NCBI GenBank assembly: GCA_013115135.1
Contig: JABANP010000566.1
Location: forward strand, 1 to 32,158
Reading direction: 5' to 3'
Origin: Perkinsus olseni
Taxonomy: Eukaryota > Perkinsozoa > Perkinsida > Perkinsidae
Length of the DNA stretch: 32,158 nucleotides
In this document: in pieces, positions 1 through 11,285 of the stretch
Numbering within the stretch: position 1 is the first letter of the stretch
Layout of the letters: each line of letters starts with the position of its first letter
The notes under the pieces: model-generated
The model's database searches: none
Told to the model about the DNA's origin: nothing
The model's input: only the letters and a program-made list of their open reading frames with translations
Made by a program: the position numbers and the translations under genes

Positions 1-114
1 CTCACATTCTCGATAATATTCAGCAGCATGGACCAGTCCATCCAGCTCTACTACGCCAGCGTTCAGGTCTCCGAGGGTGTCCTCAACCTGAAGCTGATTT
101 TTTTCTGATGTCAT
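1..114 (-). CDS. N-terminal fragment of an unidentified protein, cut by the window edge
   Basis: An ATG at 114-112 opens a minus-strand frame that runs to the window edge without a stop, about 38 residues beginning MTSEKNQLQVEDTLGDLN. The segment is polar, with regularly spaced Leu and Val, as expected of an amphipathic helix. I do not recognise the family. It fits as the next gene of the minus-strand series, about 270 bp beyond the GH30 stop. The plus strand is also open here (1-108, then 108-224 in another frame), so the coding strand is not certain. A run of seven T (98-104 on plus) lies inside the frame. Confidence 0.35.
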   Translation of the reverse strand, partial: MTSEKNQLQVEDTLGDLNAGVVELDGLVHAAEYYRECE

Positions 115-382
115 CCGGAGTCCCAGTCCCGCCCAAGGCCAAGAAGGCAGCACCACAGGACTGGGGTTTGGACTCGACAACTCCAGACTCTGGAGTCCAG
201 AGCATATACTCGTCCGAGACTTGAACTACGAGCTGTGCTAATCTATTCCCGCTGCGTTCTACCGCTGTCCCTTTAATAAGACTATTATTGATACTATCAA
301 TTATTATAATAGGATAATCCTGTCAATGCCCTTCCGTTGAAGTGACAGGATGATGGCAGTGCTCCGTGACACGCAACTCCAA

Positions 383-2243
383 TCAACCTACGTATCTCAT
401 AGCCCTCTTCCACTCGGTATCGTACTGCCAATCCAAAACGCCATCGCAGTTACCTGCAAAACTGAAGGTACGCACTCCCTTCATCTTCTCGTCATGCTCG
501 GGCACAGCCGAGACTTTAGCGCGAGATAACAAGGGCAGCAACCTACAGCCTTCGGTGGCCAGCTGGTAGTAGTCGGCGCCGTATTGGTTGTGGAATGCCT
601 GTACGTTGTTAAAGTGATAGCCATCGTACCAGTGCAGAGCTATTCCAGAAATGTACCCTTCAAGAAGACGAGGACTACCAAACGGATAGAAGGCGGTTAC
701 CAGCTGAGGCCTACTTGGTTGCATTTGGATGAGCCAGCACTACATCGGCCCAGTCGTTCATACCGCCCCTTGTTATAGTCATGGAACAACAAACCTATGC
801 TTTGAACCTGTCTTTTCCATCACCTACTATAACCGATGCCATGACTCAACCGCGCTGCTAATCCGAGTCCTACTGGTCCCAAAATGATCGGCGATGAAAT
901 CAGCTTCTCCCTTAGCGTCAAAGAAGCACTGTTCCCACCCATACGTTGACGTAGTTCCTGGATGATGTCAGTCCGTGGATACACATCCGATAAGAGTGGC
1001 CCCCTGTTGCCCTTTTACGCGGGTTCGTTCTGGACGGTGTGGTAGGTGAAGTTGATGCCGCGTTTCGCATAGCCTTGGAACTACCAGTGAAGCACAAATG
1101 ACCGATGATGCTGACCGTGACTGCGGCTGTCCTCGTACCCATAGGGAGCGGTATTCTGCCCAGGTTCTATGATATCGCTGGTCGCTCTTCAAGCAAGGCA
1201 TCTCACTCCCGATCATCTCATGGTTGCCGGTCTTCATCCAGTACGGCGGAGACCATGGCTGGCTAAAAAGGACAAGTCCGATTTTTTTCAGAGGGACTCA
1301 TTCCGCGATGACCTCGATGTGCGAGCGATGAAACCGATCATCTTGCAATCAGCAGCTGAGTTGACTTTGAGAGCAGCACTACGAGAACTACCCAGAAGGT
1401 TGAGCCCGCTGAGGCCCTTGCTATGTGATTGCGCATCCTGTATCATGGCGAACATCCCAAGCTCCTCATCCTTCTGCAGGTCTCTATCGAAGCTTTTCAA
1501 GTCGAAATCGTCGGAGACGTTGTCAAAGTTGTACCTGCAGGGATGATATCTTTTAACCTCCCAGCCCAATCGATCACAACCTCCGGGGCAAAACTTACGT
1601 ATCAGGGGAGAAGTCACAGGAGTTGATCGGAACCCTGCCCAGGCTGTAACGTAGTCCGTCCGCACCAAACACTCTGTAGACGAGAAATAGCAACACCAAT
1701 CAGGAGCACTAGCTCACAAGTCCATGTATCGCTTTTGAGTAGATGGACTGAGGTTCTTGTAAAGATACGCCGCCGCCTGGGTGAAGGCGCCACCAAAACC
1801 GTGGATCGTCTGGTGCCTTCTTTCTGAACAACGTACTCGAGTAACCGGCCGCAAGAGAAGCTCGTCATACGGGGATTGACAGTAACAGTCACTGACATCG
1901 CGCTCCTTCGGCCCCTCATTCCATCCGACCTGACCACGCTGCATGGGTTCACCAGCCTCTGTAGTGGTGAAGCTGAGGGAGAGCAGTAAAAGCGCAGACG
2001 TGCTAGAGGTTGTGACTCTTACGTTTCGACCCTACCCCGGGTTGGCTCTGTAGTAGGTTTGCTACTCCGATGGCTACAACCGAGGAAGGGCAGATTACCC
2101 AGAATGCCATCAGGCACGCTGCCAGCAGCAACCGAGGTAAGGGACGAGGCGGCCGGCTGGCCATTGTAGGTGGGATGATGAACTGATGCTGGATGACGGA
2201 CCTCCCCGGTGCCTCCCCGCGCGACAGTCAATGGGTCCCTCAT
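383..2243 (-). CDS. GH30 glucosylceramidase-like gene, truncated and probably broken
   Basis: Resembles lysosomal acid glucosylceramidase (GH30), which removes glucose from glucosylceramide. In order: HGFGGAFTQAAAY (near 1780), LGRVPINSCDFSP (exon 1599-1673), SQPWSPPYWMK (near 1250), YHTVQNEP with the acid/base Glu (near 1040), WEQCFFDAKGEADF (near 920), LLFHDYNKG, WADVVLAHPN, SGIALHWYDG and LATEG with the nucleophile Glu (near 550). Introns at 1674-1716, 1535-1598 and 1081-1138 are clean GT-AG and restore the frame. Two joins fail by one base: between the NEP and WEQC blocks (G runs at 933-941) and before NDWADVV (757-764). The frame stops at 383, just after WKRAMRY, so the usual GWTDWN segment and C-terminal beta domain are missing. 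The start at 2243 is the first ATG of an upstream exon joined through intron 1973-2022; no signal peptide is visible there. Both catalytic Glu remain, so a recent loss or assembly indels are possible. Family identity is firm, function is not. Confidence 0.8.
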
Positions 2244-2543
2244 GGCCTTAATTAGGAGTGGGTATTATACTATATAACGACATCCTCGATATACTCGCAT
2301 AGTGCATCCAGCTGACCCTGAGGAGTCCTGTGATTCCTCCGTCACCGAGGGCATGGAAGAGTCCCTATCAGAGGCCTTTACCACTGCCGTTCACCCTCAA
2401 CTCACCGTGAGCCCGACTCTGCATTGTCTATAGTATGGTAGCCGCTTTTTGGAGGTGGTGTGATCCTCTGTTACCGAGCGATGGCTGCTGCTAGCCTGAG
2501 GCCGTCAGAGACTCTACATACTTTGCAACCAGCCACGCCCCTC
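2244..2543. other. Spacer between the FOP-like gene and the GH30-like gene
   Basis: A 300-bp gap between the last stop of the FOP-like gene (2544) and the proposed GH30 start. Short open frames on the plus strand look like noise. It should hold the 3' end of the former and the promoter or 5' leader of the latter. I see no repeat or RNA gene. Confidence 0.4.
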
Positions 2544-4807
2544 TCACACTGCTGGCAGCCCAGTCATCCTCATAACGCGGCGAATCCTTCCCATCGGAGT
2601 CACCCTGGGGCTACCATCCGCAGCCTTAGTCTGCGGAGAGGAGGCGGACCCCGGCTTCCTCATCAAGGACTGGATCTCATCAGTCAGTCGGGCCAGGCGG
2701 AGGACATTCTCCTCGAGAGACTCTGAGAGCTCGAAGGGCTTCATAAGGGTATCGGGCTCGGGAGACTACCCTCGACCGCCGACGGTCCTTCCCTGTCCGA
2801 CAAGTCCTCGCGCTCCGGGCTGCTGCTGCCAACGCCATCCCTCGAACCCACCGACCTTGACCTGAGCCACAGGCAGACCGTCTCGGCCCGGAGACCAGTC
2901 CATTGCTATCGGCGACGAGTAAAACAACGCCAAAGCGAAGTCACACACGGCAGATCGGACAAAGGCGTACGGGCGAGCCTCTCGCATCCCGGGGCGGGAT
3001 TTCAGAGGTGGTAGGTCCCCGAGCAAGCTGCTGCCAATGGTCCTCGCGCCAAAGCCATGCTCCGCTCCGGACGGAGGGCTTCCATCCCCACTAGCCGAGG
3101 ACATTGTTCGATCCACACCGAGATCGTCCGTCCAGTGGGGAACTGACAGACCTGGTGGAAGTTGCAGCTTGATGGCTCATCGAATGAGTCTCTACCTGCC
3201 CTGTCAGAGGATCCCAAGTGTCCCAGAGGCGACATCTGAGCGTGCGGACACCATCAAAGCAGAGCTCTTGCGATGCATGCCCTACCATGTCCCTGGCGGA
3301 GCTGGTAACGAGGCTGGCCTCGTCGCCATCAGTAGTAGATGGAGGAGGCGCCCGCGGTTGGCCGCTCTGCCAATCAGTCGACAACAGAGAATCAGCATGA
3401 GCCGAGCCTTCCGCCATCACGTTAAGGGAGCCCTGATCGCCCCCTGCTGGCACATAGAGGACCCCAGCAGCCTTACGAAGACGTGCACGGGAGGCTCAGC
3501 AGAGGCCTGCGCTTCCCTGCAGGCTCGATGGGAGTTCTCCTGAGGACGATCTGAGCGGTAATTCTACGGCCACCAGTACTACTACCTCCGGCCGCGGTAG
3601 CGATCGATCTGGGAACGTAGTTGGCGGAGAAGTGCCCTCCACCAGGCGTGGTGTGGCTGACAGTAGCGTCCACAGGACTGTTGTGGGCGGGTGAGCGGTC
3701 GGGGATGGCGACTTGGTGACGAGGGGCTCGTATGGCTGCATGACCAATCAGTATGGCACGGCACCGATAGTAACACCACCTTAGGTGATGCCTGGGACAA
3801 CTCGGAGGGGTCATTGGGATCAGCAACAGGCAGCGAGCCTTCGATGATTGGACCTGGGACCTCCGAGAAGCAGCGAAATAACGGTAGTAAATGATGTTTC
3901 GAACTTCCACAGGTGGAGGTGTTAAGCGCTGTGGCGACCAAGTGCTGGAGCAGGCTCTGAGATGGGTCGGTCTGTGTCCTTATGCCGCATTCTTGCTCCA
4001 GCTCCCGGCGGGAGAGACGGAAGCGGGGAAGGTTCAACTCCGGCACGTATATCCTATGAAAAAAAGAGGAGCCATCTACGGTTCCTGAAGATGGCAATCG
4101 AAGAATCCACGCAGCCTAGAGGGGATTAGGTGAAAGAGTGGTATGAGATGCAGAGTCATAGCGTGGCTTGAGGTCCCCGCAGCCCACCTGAGGGTATGGG
4201 CGAGATGGTAGTACTCCAAAAAAACTCCGCGACAAGCTCGGCAACCAGGGCTCCATTGGGGTTCTCGCTCAGGAGCTTCGCACCTGAGAGGGGAGGGGAG
4301 GGTGGTACCAACCCCGTGGCGGCGACAGGCGTGCCACAATATGCTCAACGTCGGCCCCAAAGAAGTACGCAGGAGCTGCCACGACCACCACCGAAGAGTC
4401 AACCCGACGCCCTCAGTGTAACTTGCGCGTGGCACGCGATCATAACAGGCTCCTCACTATCCAGTGGGAGGGCGGAGACTAGTGAGAAGATCCACCCTCG
4501 AGGCCTCCCAGCTGCTACTACCAGGATTCTTATCATTCACGTAGTCGTCCGACTCGATAGCCTTGTACCTGCACGACGAATCGGGAAGTAATCCAGAGAC
4601 GGAGCGAAGCAGCAGAAATTTGGCAATCATGAGAACACGCCAGACGTACACGCAAGATCTGAGCTGGGCCCGAAGATCCCCTAGCGCGCCGTTCTTCTCC
4701 AACGTGGCGATCACGAGCTTCTTGAGCTCGTCCAGATTGCCAGACGGTAGTGCCGCTGGCAGCTGGATCGGGGGAGAGGCAGCATCGTTAGCAGCAACAG
4801 ATGCCAT
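2544..4807 (-). CDS. FOP/CEP43-like centrosomal LisH protein
   Basis: The N-terminus reads MASVAANDAASPPIQLP and then LKKLVIATLEKNGALGDLRA, the helix typical of FOP (FGFR1OP/CEP43) and FOR20, which act at centrioles and basal bodies. An intron follows (donor GTACGTCTGG). A later exon carries ALVAELVAEF then LEYYHLAHTLR, the LisH dimerisation motif; a further intron with a long pyrimidine tract ends near 4050, and the next exon gives LNLPRFRLSRRELEQECGI, matching the post-LisH segment of FOP. The rest is Pro/Ser-rich and disordered, with a final helix-rich exon (LEENVLRLARLTDEI, near 2690). Odd point: VAEF and LEYYH are one base out of frame across a run of seven T (minus strand, 4218-4224), which looks like a homopolymer indel. 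The start is the ATG at 4807. The C-terminal exons (below 3500) rest only on open frames, so the stop at 2544 is tentative. Distinguishing FOP from FOR20 leans on the VAEFLEYYHL form. Confidence 0.75.
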
Positions 4808-5264
4808 CGTGGACCAAGGAACAATCACAGACCAGCGTCATTGTGTTGCCAACATCCTCCCGCCGGTAGAGACGTACTCGTGGACGGTCTGTCCTACTGG
4901 AAAGAGCCCTACCGCGTGTCACAGTCATCCATAGTGTCAGGATCTATTATAGACAGGCCTGCGACTGGCGTATCAACGACTACGAAACTCGGTGGCCGTC
5001 GGCGCGCAGGTGCACAGACTAGGAGGGAAGCATGAGCCAGTCCTGAGGAGACTCCCTTCACCCTATCAAAATTATTGCCCTATAGCAGCCCCGCCATCGG
5101 ACCCCACGGCTGAGGATTGACAGGACACTACAAAAGGTTGAACATAATATCGGAAACCGTTATGAAACGGAAACAAGAGTTGAAAAAAGTCATAGTGCGC
5201 AACTGATAAGAAGTACGAAAAGCTGAGTTCAGTGCTGCTGCTGCCTACGCGACAGATAGCATCA
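4808..5264. other. Spacer between the PIWI gene and the FOP-like gene
   Basis: About 457 bp between the PIWI stop and the FOP-like start. The part at 5120-5220 is A-rich on the plus strand. It should contain the PIWI 3' end and the FOP-like promoter or leader. No conserved ORF, tRNA or clear repeat is visible. Confidence 0.4.
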
Positions 5265-8200
5265 TTACAGATAGAACAGGGTCTCCTTCAACCTCGGGTG
5301 CGGCGCTGAGGGGAGACGAGAATGCGGCAGTGGTTGACAAGAGGGCCTCGCTCACCTTGGAAGACCGCTGTTCCCATAAGATGCGCTAATTTCTTGGCGT
5401 ACTGTGCGGGGGCGGGTAGCCTGATGCCACCAGGGAAGTTGTAGTAGAGGAAGGCGAGCTTATACGTCAGAGTCTGTATCGCTTCCACTGGGTACCTGAG
5501 AGCACCATCTCCTGGACCTAGCCTACATTCACTGATCTCTACCCGGTGTCATCGTAGGCTACGGTGTAGTGGGTTGGTGAGGCGCTGCCTCGGGACACAT
5601 GCTGGTTGATGAGATAAAAATTGTACGTCCCACCGGTGACAGCACCAATGCCAGTAACGGAGGTGTCGACAACTGTGCCTGAGGGGAACCAGAGAGATCG
5701 AGACACCTTCCCAGGACGAGTGGCTTGTTGCCATGCAAAGAGTTCTATCAGGAGGTGGCAAAACCCTGGTGACGATAAAGCAGTGTCTGGCGAGACCACT
5801 GCGGAGCCGCCCAAGTGTCACGTGAAGAGCTAGACAAACAAGTGGGACAAATTATTAATACTATTATGTTATTTCTATAATGATATTTATAAGCCTGGTG
5901 CTTAAACTAATGAATATGTATAGTGAATATTAGGGATAGGTGATACCAATATGGTAATACCAAAACGCTCTCGACTTACCCGATACTGGATTCCGGAGGC
6001 CACGGAAGTGTCCAGAGGACGTCGAGCCTCCTGATGCCTGTAGAAAGGCGTGAGCTGATGGAGAGCAGCGATGGAGCTCACCTGACTGGATGTCGTCTGA
6101 GGTGAGGATTGCGCATCCATCGGAAGGAAAAAGCGAGTCTGGACGTTCTGCGTGCACAATATGTATCTAAAAAACCTCGATCAGATCACAACAGCCGAAC
6201 CAAGACGAGCAGCCTACGTGAGTCGAGGACAGTAGAGCGTAGGCCTCGCTATGGTAGCGTCGTCATCCCACTCCGCCGCTGATGTCTCGGAGAAGGCATC
6301 TTGAACCTGCAGCAGCTCCATGGCTGTTGTGAGGAGGATGCTGTTGTCCTACCGCTTTCACTTCCAGAGCCCCGACTTCTCGCATGTCGTTCATGGGCAC
6401 CGACGCCCGATAAACAACCACACGAGTCGGCAGAATACCATCATTGCTGTCGCCAAAGTACAGCAACGCCTCTGGAATCACGTGATAGCTCTTCTCGGAG
6501 ACGCGGCCATCCTCACCTTTCATGCACTCCTTGATGGCCCTGGCGACATTGGCTGCCCTCCTCTCCTTACTGGAGGAGGTAGACGGAGTGCTGCCGCTCA
6601 CGGCCGTCATCGGCGGGGCTGAAACAAGGGAGCCGTCATCTTCACAGATCTCCCTGTGCCAGTGTCTGCTATTTTGCCACGGCTCTACGCAGCTATTATT
6701 CCTCAATAGACGCGTCCAGTACACTACCGGCTGAACCACCGAAGCAAGAATAGAATCGGGGCCTGGCGTCGGGCGAAAAATCCCGAAACTTGTTCCCGGT
6801 CCAAGTGACCACGGATTCTTTGACCGGTTGCCAGCAGGAGCGTCTACCCGAGGCCACGGGAGCTGCTCACTTGTATGACTCTGGTCAGAGTATCGCTGAT
6901 CCCCTCGTTCGCTGGACACTCCAGAGATATCGAACTGGTCCGCATCAAGGGGGACCGCCTGAGGGAGGACACTCAGACAGCCGCTGAGAGAATCTCCACT
7001 TACCTTGCTGAAGTACTGGCTCGATGCCGAATCCAGGGAGCATACGAATCCGAGAACCGCACGCCTGAACAAAAGATTCTCCCCGGCCCTCCCGAGCGTC
7101 GCCGATGCCTACCGAGTCTCCTTGGCTACAGCAGTATCAATTCCCACAAGCATGCAAGGCTCATTCATCATCGGAGTTAAGGACGTGTGGAGGTCAATGT
7201 GCCACAGAGGACCCAAAAACTTGGCAGATATCTGAAACCCATCGGCGACCACCCCACTGTGGCCTCTACGGCAACGGCGGTCATCCCACCTGCATGATGA
7301 TCCGCGTAACAATGGCAACAATACTCGTCTTCTTCCTCATAGTCTCACTCCGCACCACTTGGGTGATGCACGGTCGTTCAACCGTGCACACTTGCTTGAA
7401 GAGCTGATAAACTCTCTTGCAGTCCTGATCGCAGACGCCCACAGTCAAAGTACAAATACAATTTCTAACGTGCAAACTATCCAACACAGCTTTAACGAGA
7501 TTCCGTCCACCGAAATGCCCGAAGAGCGAGAATGGTGATCTAATTTCGTGTAAAGATACATCAAGGAAAAGATATCAAGAAAATACTTCCCGAATCCTTC
7601 ACAGAAAATTCGTCTCTCGCGGCGAAGCGGTGGGTGCGGGTAATGCGAGGTACGCGAGAGGCGTGAAATACCTTCTCCCCAGTCGCACGTTATGATACTG
7701 CGGAGGATCAAAAGGATATGAACTTAACGTTGATAGATTGACAGTGGGCTAGTGGGCGGACGCCCTCATATTGGGGTCAGCGGCTTCTATGCCGAAGACG
7801 TAACCACTTCACCGAATAAAAGCCTAGGCCTACTTTAACGACACTCCGAGGGTGGTATAGATCACCCGAGAACAAATTGATATGCTTTTGACAGAATCGA
7901 AGTACCCGTCGCGACCAGAAGAACGACAGCCTAGGCCTACCTTCACGGGCGTGAACAGCATCACCAGCTGCGTGTCAACCTTCACCTTCTCGAGCAGCAA
8001 GGGGCGAAGCTCAGTTAATTGGTTGGTGCACACGAGCCTCTCCGGCTCAGCAATATGCGTGGCGAATCCCTGAGAGTGCAGCAAGGGCACCACTCATCGC
8101 TCACGCCCAGCCCCGACCTGCGCCGCTAGCTCCTTCATACTCCTCAGCCACATGTCGACCAGGCCTATGTCCGACTCCGGGAAAATCAAAATCCAATTAA

Positions 8201-11000
8201 CCTAAGGCAGAAGCAGCAGCAGTACAGGAAAGAAAGATACTTTCGACCGATCCCTCACCAGATTCACGGGGCACTGGGCGCCATTCCTAGTCCAGCGTTG
8301 GAAGTTGCCGTCCTCCACAGTGTAACGCTTCATACCGAAGGAGACCTCCACAGGGTCCATCATCCGCCCTGGTATCTCTATCGGCCTGAAGAAGAGAACC
8401 ACATGCCAGTCTCCATCACGCCAGCAGCGGCTCACTTGTCCGAGACGGTGCATCTCCAATCGCTGAGGACCTGCGCTACTCTGTCCACTCCCGCAACACT
8501 TCGCTTTCCCTCATCCACAGCCCTAACAGTACAAGGCTACCACAGGCCCCAGTCGAAGCCCTTCCGAGTTTACCCTTCCCCCTCCCCTCTGAGCCGCCGT
8601 ACTATGTCCACACAGGCGTTCATACGCTCGTCCACTGTGCACCGGGACAACTGCAAAACCTCCTGCATCAGCAATCTGACGAAAAACTCTATCATCACCC
8701 GAGACTGAGTGACCCATACCTGTCCTTGCGCATCTCCTCGGTGAGGCCCGTCAAAGCGCAAAACTCCGGTATCATGAAGACCTGCTCGCTCTTCCTCTCG
8801 CCGTAGCACTCGAGCATCGGCTGCTCAGTGTTCATCACCACCAGGTTATACCATCGACGCATGAACTGAAGTAATACTCTTCCGCTCCGCCGATTTTGCG
8901 TAAGGCCTACATCAACAAAAGATATGTGGCTCACCCTACCCGTCTTCTTGTCCTTATACGGGAAGGTGGAAGTAGGGCTCATGTCGAACCTGAGAGTGGA
9001 GAGGATTCCCGAGGCTTCCAACGCCCATCGCTCCCCACCGCCCCACCTCACACACTTTACTCGGTACATACGCCTGTTGTGAAGGGCCAGTATTATAGCA
9101 TTTTCGCACCTTCGGTTCCACTCGGCAGCTACAACAACGATACCTTTCTGACACCTCTAGCTACACTTCCTACCCGAATCGATCGTAGCTGCCTCCGCTC
9201 CCGAGCTCGCCAGACTACCTCCGTCCGAGTCCAGCCCCATCCCGGCCAGTCGACCCTGCAACAACTCTCGTGTCCTTCATCCACCCTCAGGGCTGCTTCA
9301 CCCACCTCCGCTGTGTGCCGTGTCACCGCCTGAAGCATCGCCTCGTGCTCCAGTATGCCGGTTATAGTAGAGAGCACGTCCTTGCGGTGGACGGCCCGAT
9401 AGAGCACATCTATCCTCAGCTGATGGCCGTACCCGGGGACGTTACATACAGAACAGGAGAAGCCGGACACCACCTTGCACTGAGAAGGACGAATGATCCC
9501 ATCACAACGGTGGTACTCTGTAGGCTACTATGCGTCACGACACACAGAGACATACACCAATGACAATGATAGTCTCCTCGTGTACACCCCCACATACAGA
9601 CGTTTAGAGCCATTCTTACCGGCACTGGCATCCGACCATTGTCCTCATCACCGGCTTGTTGTTGATCAGTATTGCTCTCAGGACCGTCGCTGCCACCTCG
9701 TCTTCTATTACCACCAACACGCCGTGTATCGAAGTACATGACGGCGCCACTCTTGCCAGAACCCAGAGGCTGCAGGCCCGTCCCTGAGAAGAGGCGCTGA
9801 ACTAGCATGTTGATAGCGGCATGAACGAGTCCACAGTTCTCACACACGATTGTCAAATACACAACGACCCTAGAAATCTTTGTGGTAACGATAGCTGGTA
9901 TGAAGAACAGAGAACACTAGGCGCTATCCACGGACTTGAGAATGGACCCGCTGTGTATTCCTTGCCTACGGCCAGTTTTCAACTCAGCTGAATCGCGTGT
10001 GAGCTTCCACAAGTTGTGGGTTTATGTGTACAGGGGATAGTTTACGGGGATGTGTACAGTTTATGTGTGTATGTGCTTTAACCACATAAGTATAGTTGTG
10101 GACTCCACAACTATATTATAATGAATGACTAAGATGGCACACGCCCTAATTTCAGACAACGGAGTTTGTGTGTGTCTAGGTCAAAAACTTATTTCCAGCT
10201 TGCCATCCGGTATCGTCACTGAGTATCGGTTCGGCGAGAGGCCCGAGGAAATGATAGAGCCTTCCCAGCGATCCCATATCGACAGAATCGGAGCTCACCC
10301 GTGGTCATCATCTTTGATATCATCCTGTACACCGCCCGCTCGCCATTCTCTCGATCTGACGGAAAACAAGATCACCCCAGAGAAATCCTCCCCCACCGCT
10401 TACCTTTAAAGGCCGTCTTGGCAGCCCTCAGACTGATCGTCATCGTCACCGGCTGCATCAGGCTTTTCTTCTCCGACCCAGCCGGACTGATCCGACTGGC
10501 CGCCTCGTGATCTACTGCCACTAATGGTGTAGTAATCTGAAGGAGCCTACCGTAGGACCGGAATTGAAGCGTTGAGTGGCTACCTTCACCGGAGAGTACA
10601 GAACGTTGCTCTCAATCACATACGGCTTCAGCTGCCCATCCACTTGGTGTAATAAATAATCCTGTATCCTCCTCATTGAAGTCCTATCCAGTCCCTGAAT
10701 AGCAGTGTTCTGTCGATAGCCAGCTTCGACCTAAGATACTACTGATAGACTGGGCACGGTGATGATGTCATAGGCCTGGATCCCCTGCGTGGCAATGACC
10801 TCCGATCTGGCAAGCACATAATCGACACTAGACTGACGATCCTCGACTCACGTCAGCCCGAAGAAGTTGGCCACCAGGCGGACTTTACGACCGTAGGTTC
10901 CCGGTGGCGGTGGCGCGGGGAATAGACCGTCGTCCGACTGCATCCCGCCACTACTATGCTGCGGCTGATGGTGGTGATGGCTGGATGACGAGGAGGACAT
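5265..11000 (-). CDS. PIWI: PIWI-clade Argonaute protein
   Basis: A small-RNA-binding protein spread over about 25 exons. The ATG at 11000 starts a Ser/His/Pro-rich tail, then [12 protein letters not shown] (N domain, exon 10852-11000), N-domain exons 10743-10806, 10584-10694 and 10404-10536, PAZ-linked exons 9306-9479 to 8911-8989 ([26 protein letters not shown]), then [10 protein letters not shown] (8720-8865), MID (8259-8385, 8201 downward) and PIWI domain: [59 protein letters not shown], ending [13 protein letters not shown]. The C-terminus and the GTVVD and YNFPG motifs are of PIWI rather than AGO type. First Asp (GID) and last His (PTH) of the catalytic set are present, but the Asp of the usual YRDG block is Ala (VVVYRASV, near 6400), so slicing is doubtful. 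Nearly all exon joins keep frame with GT-AG; the region 9868-10355 is unresolved. Stop TAA at 5265-5267. Likely role: transposon or genome surveillance with small RNAs (inference). Confidence 0.93.
7425..7940 (-). other. Long PIWI intron with a duplicated splice-donor sequence
   Basis: MID-domain exon LVMLFTPVK ends at 7941 and PIWI-domain exon [10 protein letters not shown] begins at 7424, giving a 516-nt intron against about 45-65 nt for its neighbours. The 13-mer GTAGGCCTAGGCT (minus strand) occurs at the donor (7928-7940) and again at 7821-7833. Between them an AG and a 51-nt open stretch form a possible in-frame cassette exon (about 7834-7884). Confidence 0.6.
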
Positions 11001-11285
11001 GGAGTGGTAGGAGCAGGAGGAGCCACTACTAGGAGCACGAATTCCCTTCAGGGCTTGATCAGCCCCCCGTCAAGGATGATGCCGAGAACTTTTCGCTCGA
11101 CCATCGCCTACCTCTATTGACCTACACCCTACTGTATCAGACTACCTTCGGTCAAATTTGCAAATTTCTCATGATATCCTCCCAAGGAAAAACTCAACAG
11201 CCCATAGTGGAATGCGTAATCTTACGGCTGTTTCGGTGATCTCGGGCAGTAGTATACGTCGGCAACGGCGGTGGTCGTAGAAGGC

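Noticed and set aside
181..275. tRNA-like words (GACAGCGGTAGAACGC and AGTTCAAGTC) on the minus strand
   Set aside because: Box spacing is too short and no acceptor or anticodon stem forms; left out as a feature.
3002..3453. WD40-like wording (LWDTWDPLTG and SSPLDGRS) in minus-strand frames
   Set aside because: The frames break and no second repeat is present; more likely low-complexity sequence of the FOP-like gene.
3037..3543. A 168-codon plus-strand frame
   Set aside because: It overlaps the disordered C-terminal part of the FOP-like gene on the other strand and has an arbitrary Arg/Ser/Pro composition, so it is probably a shadow.
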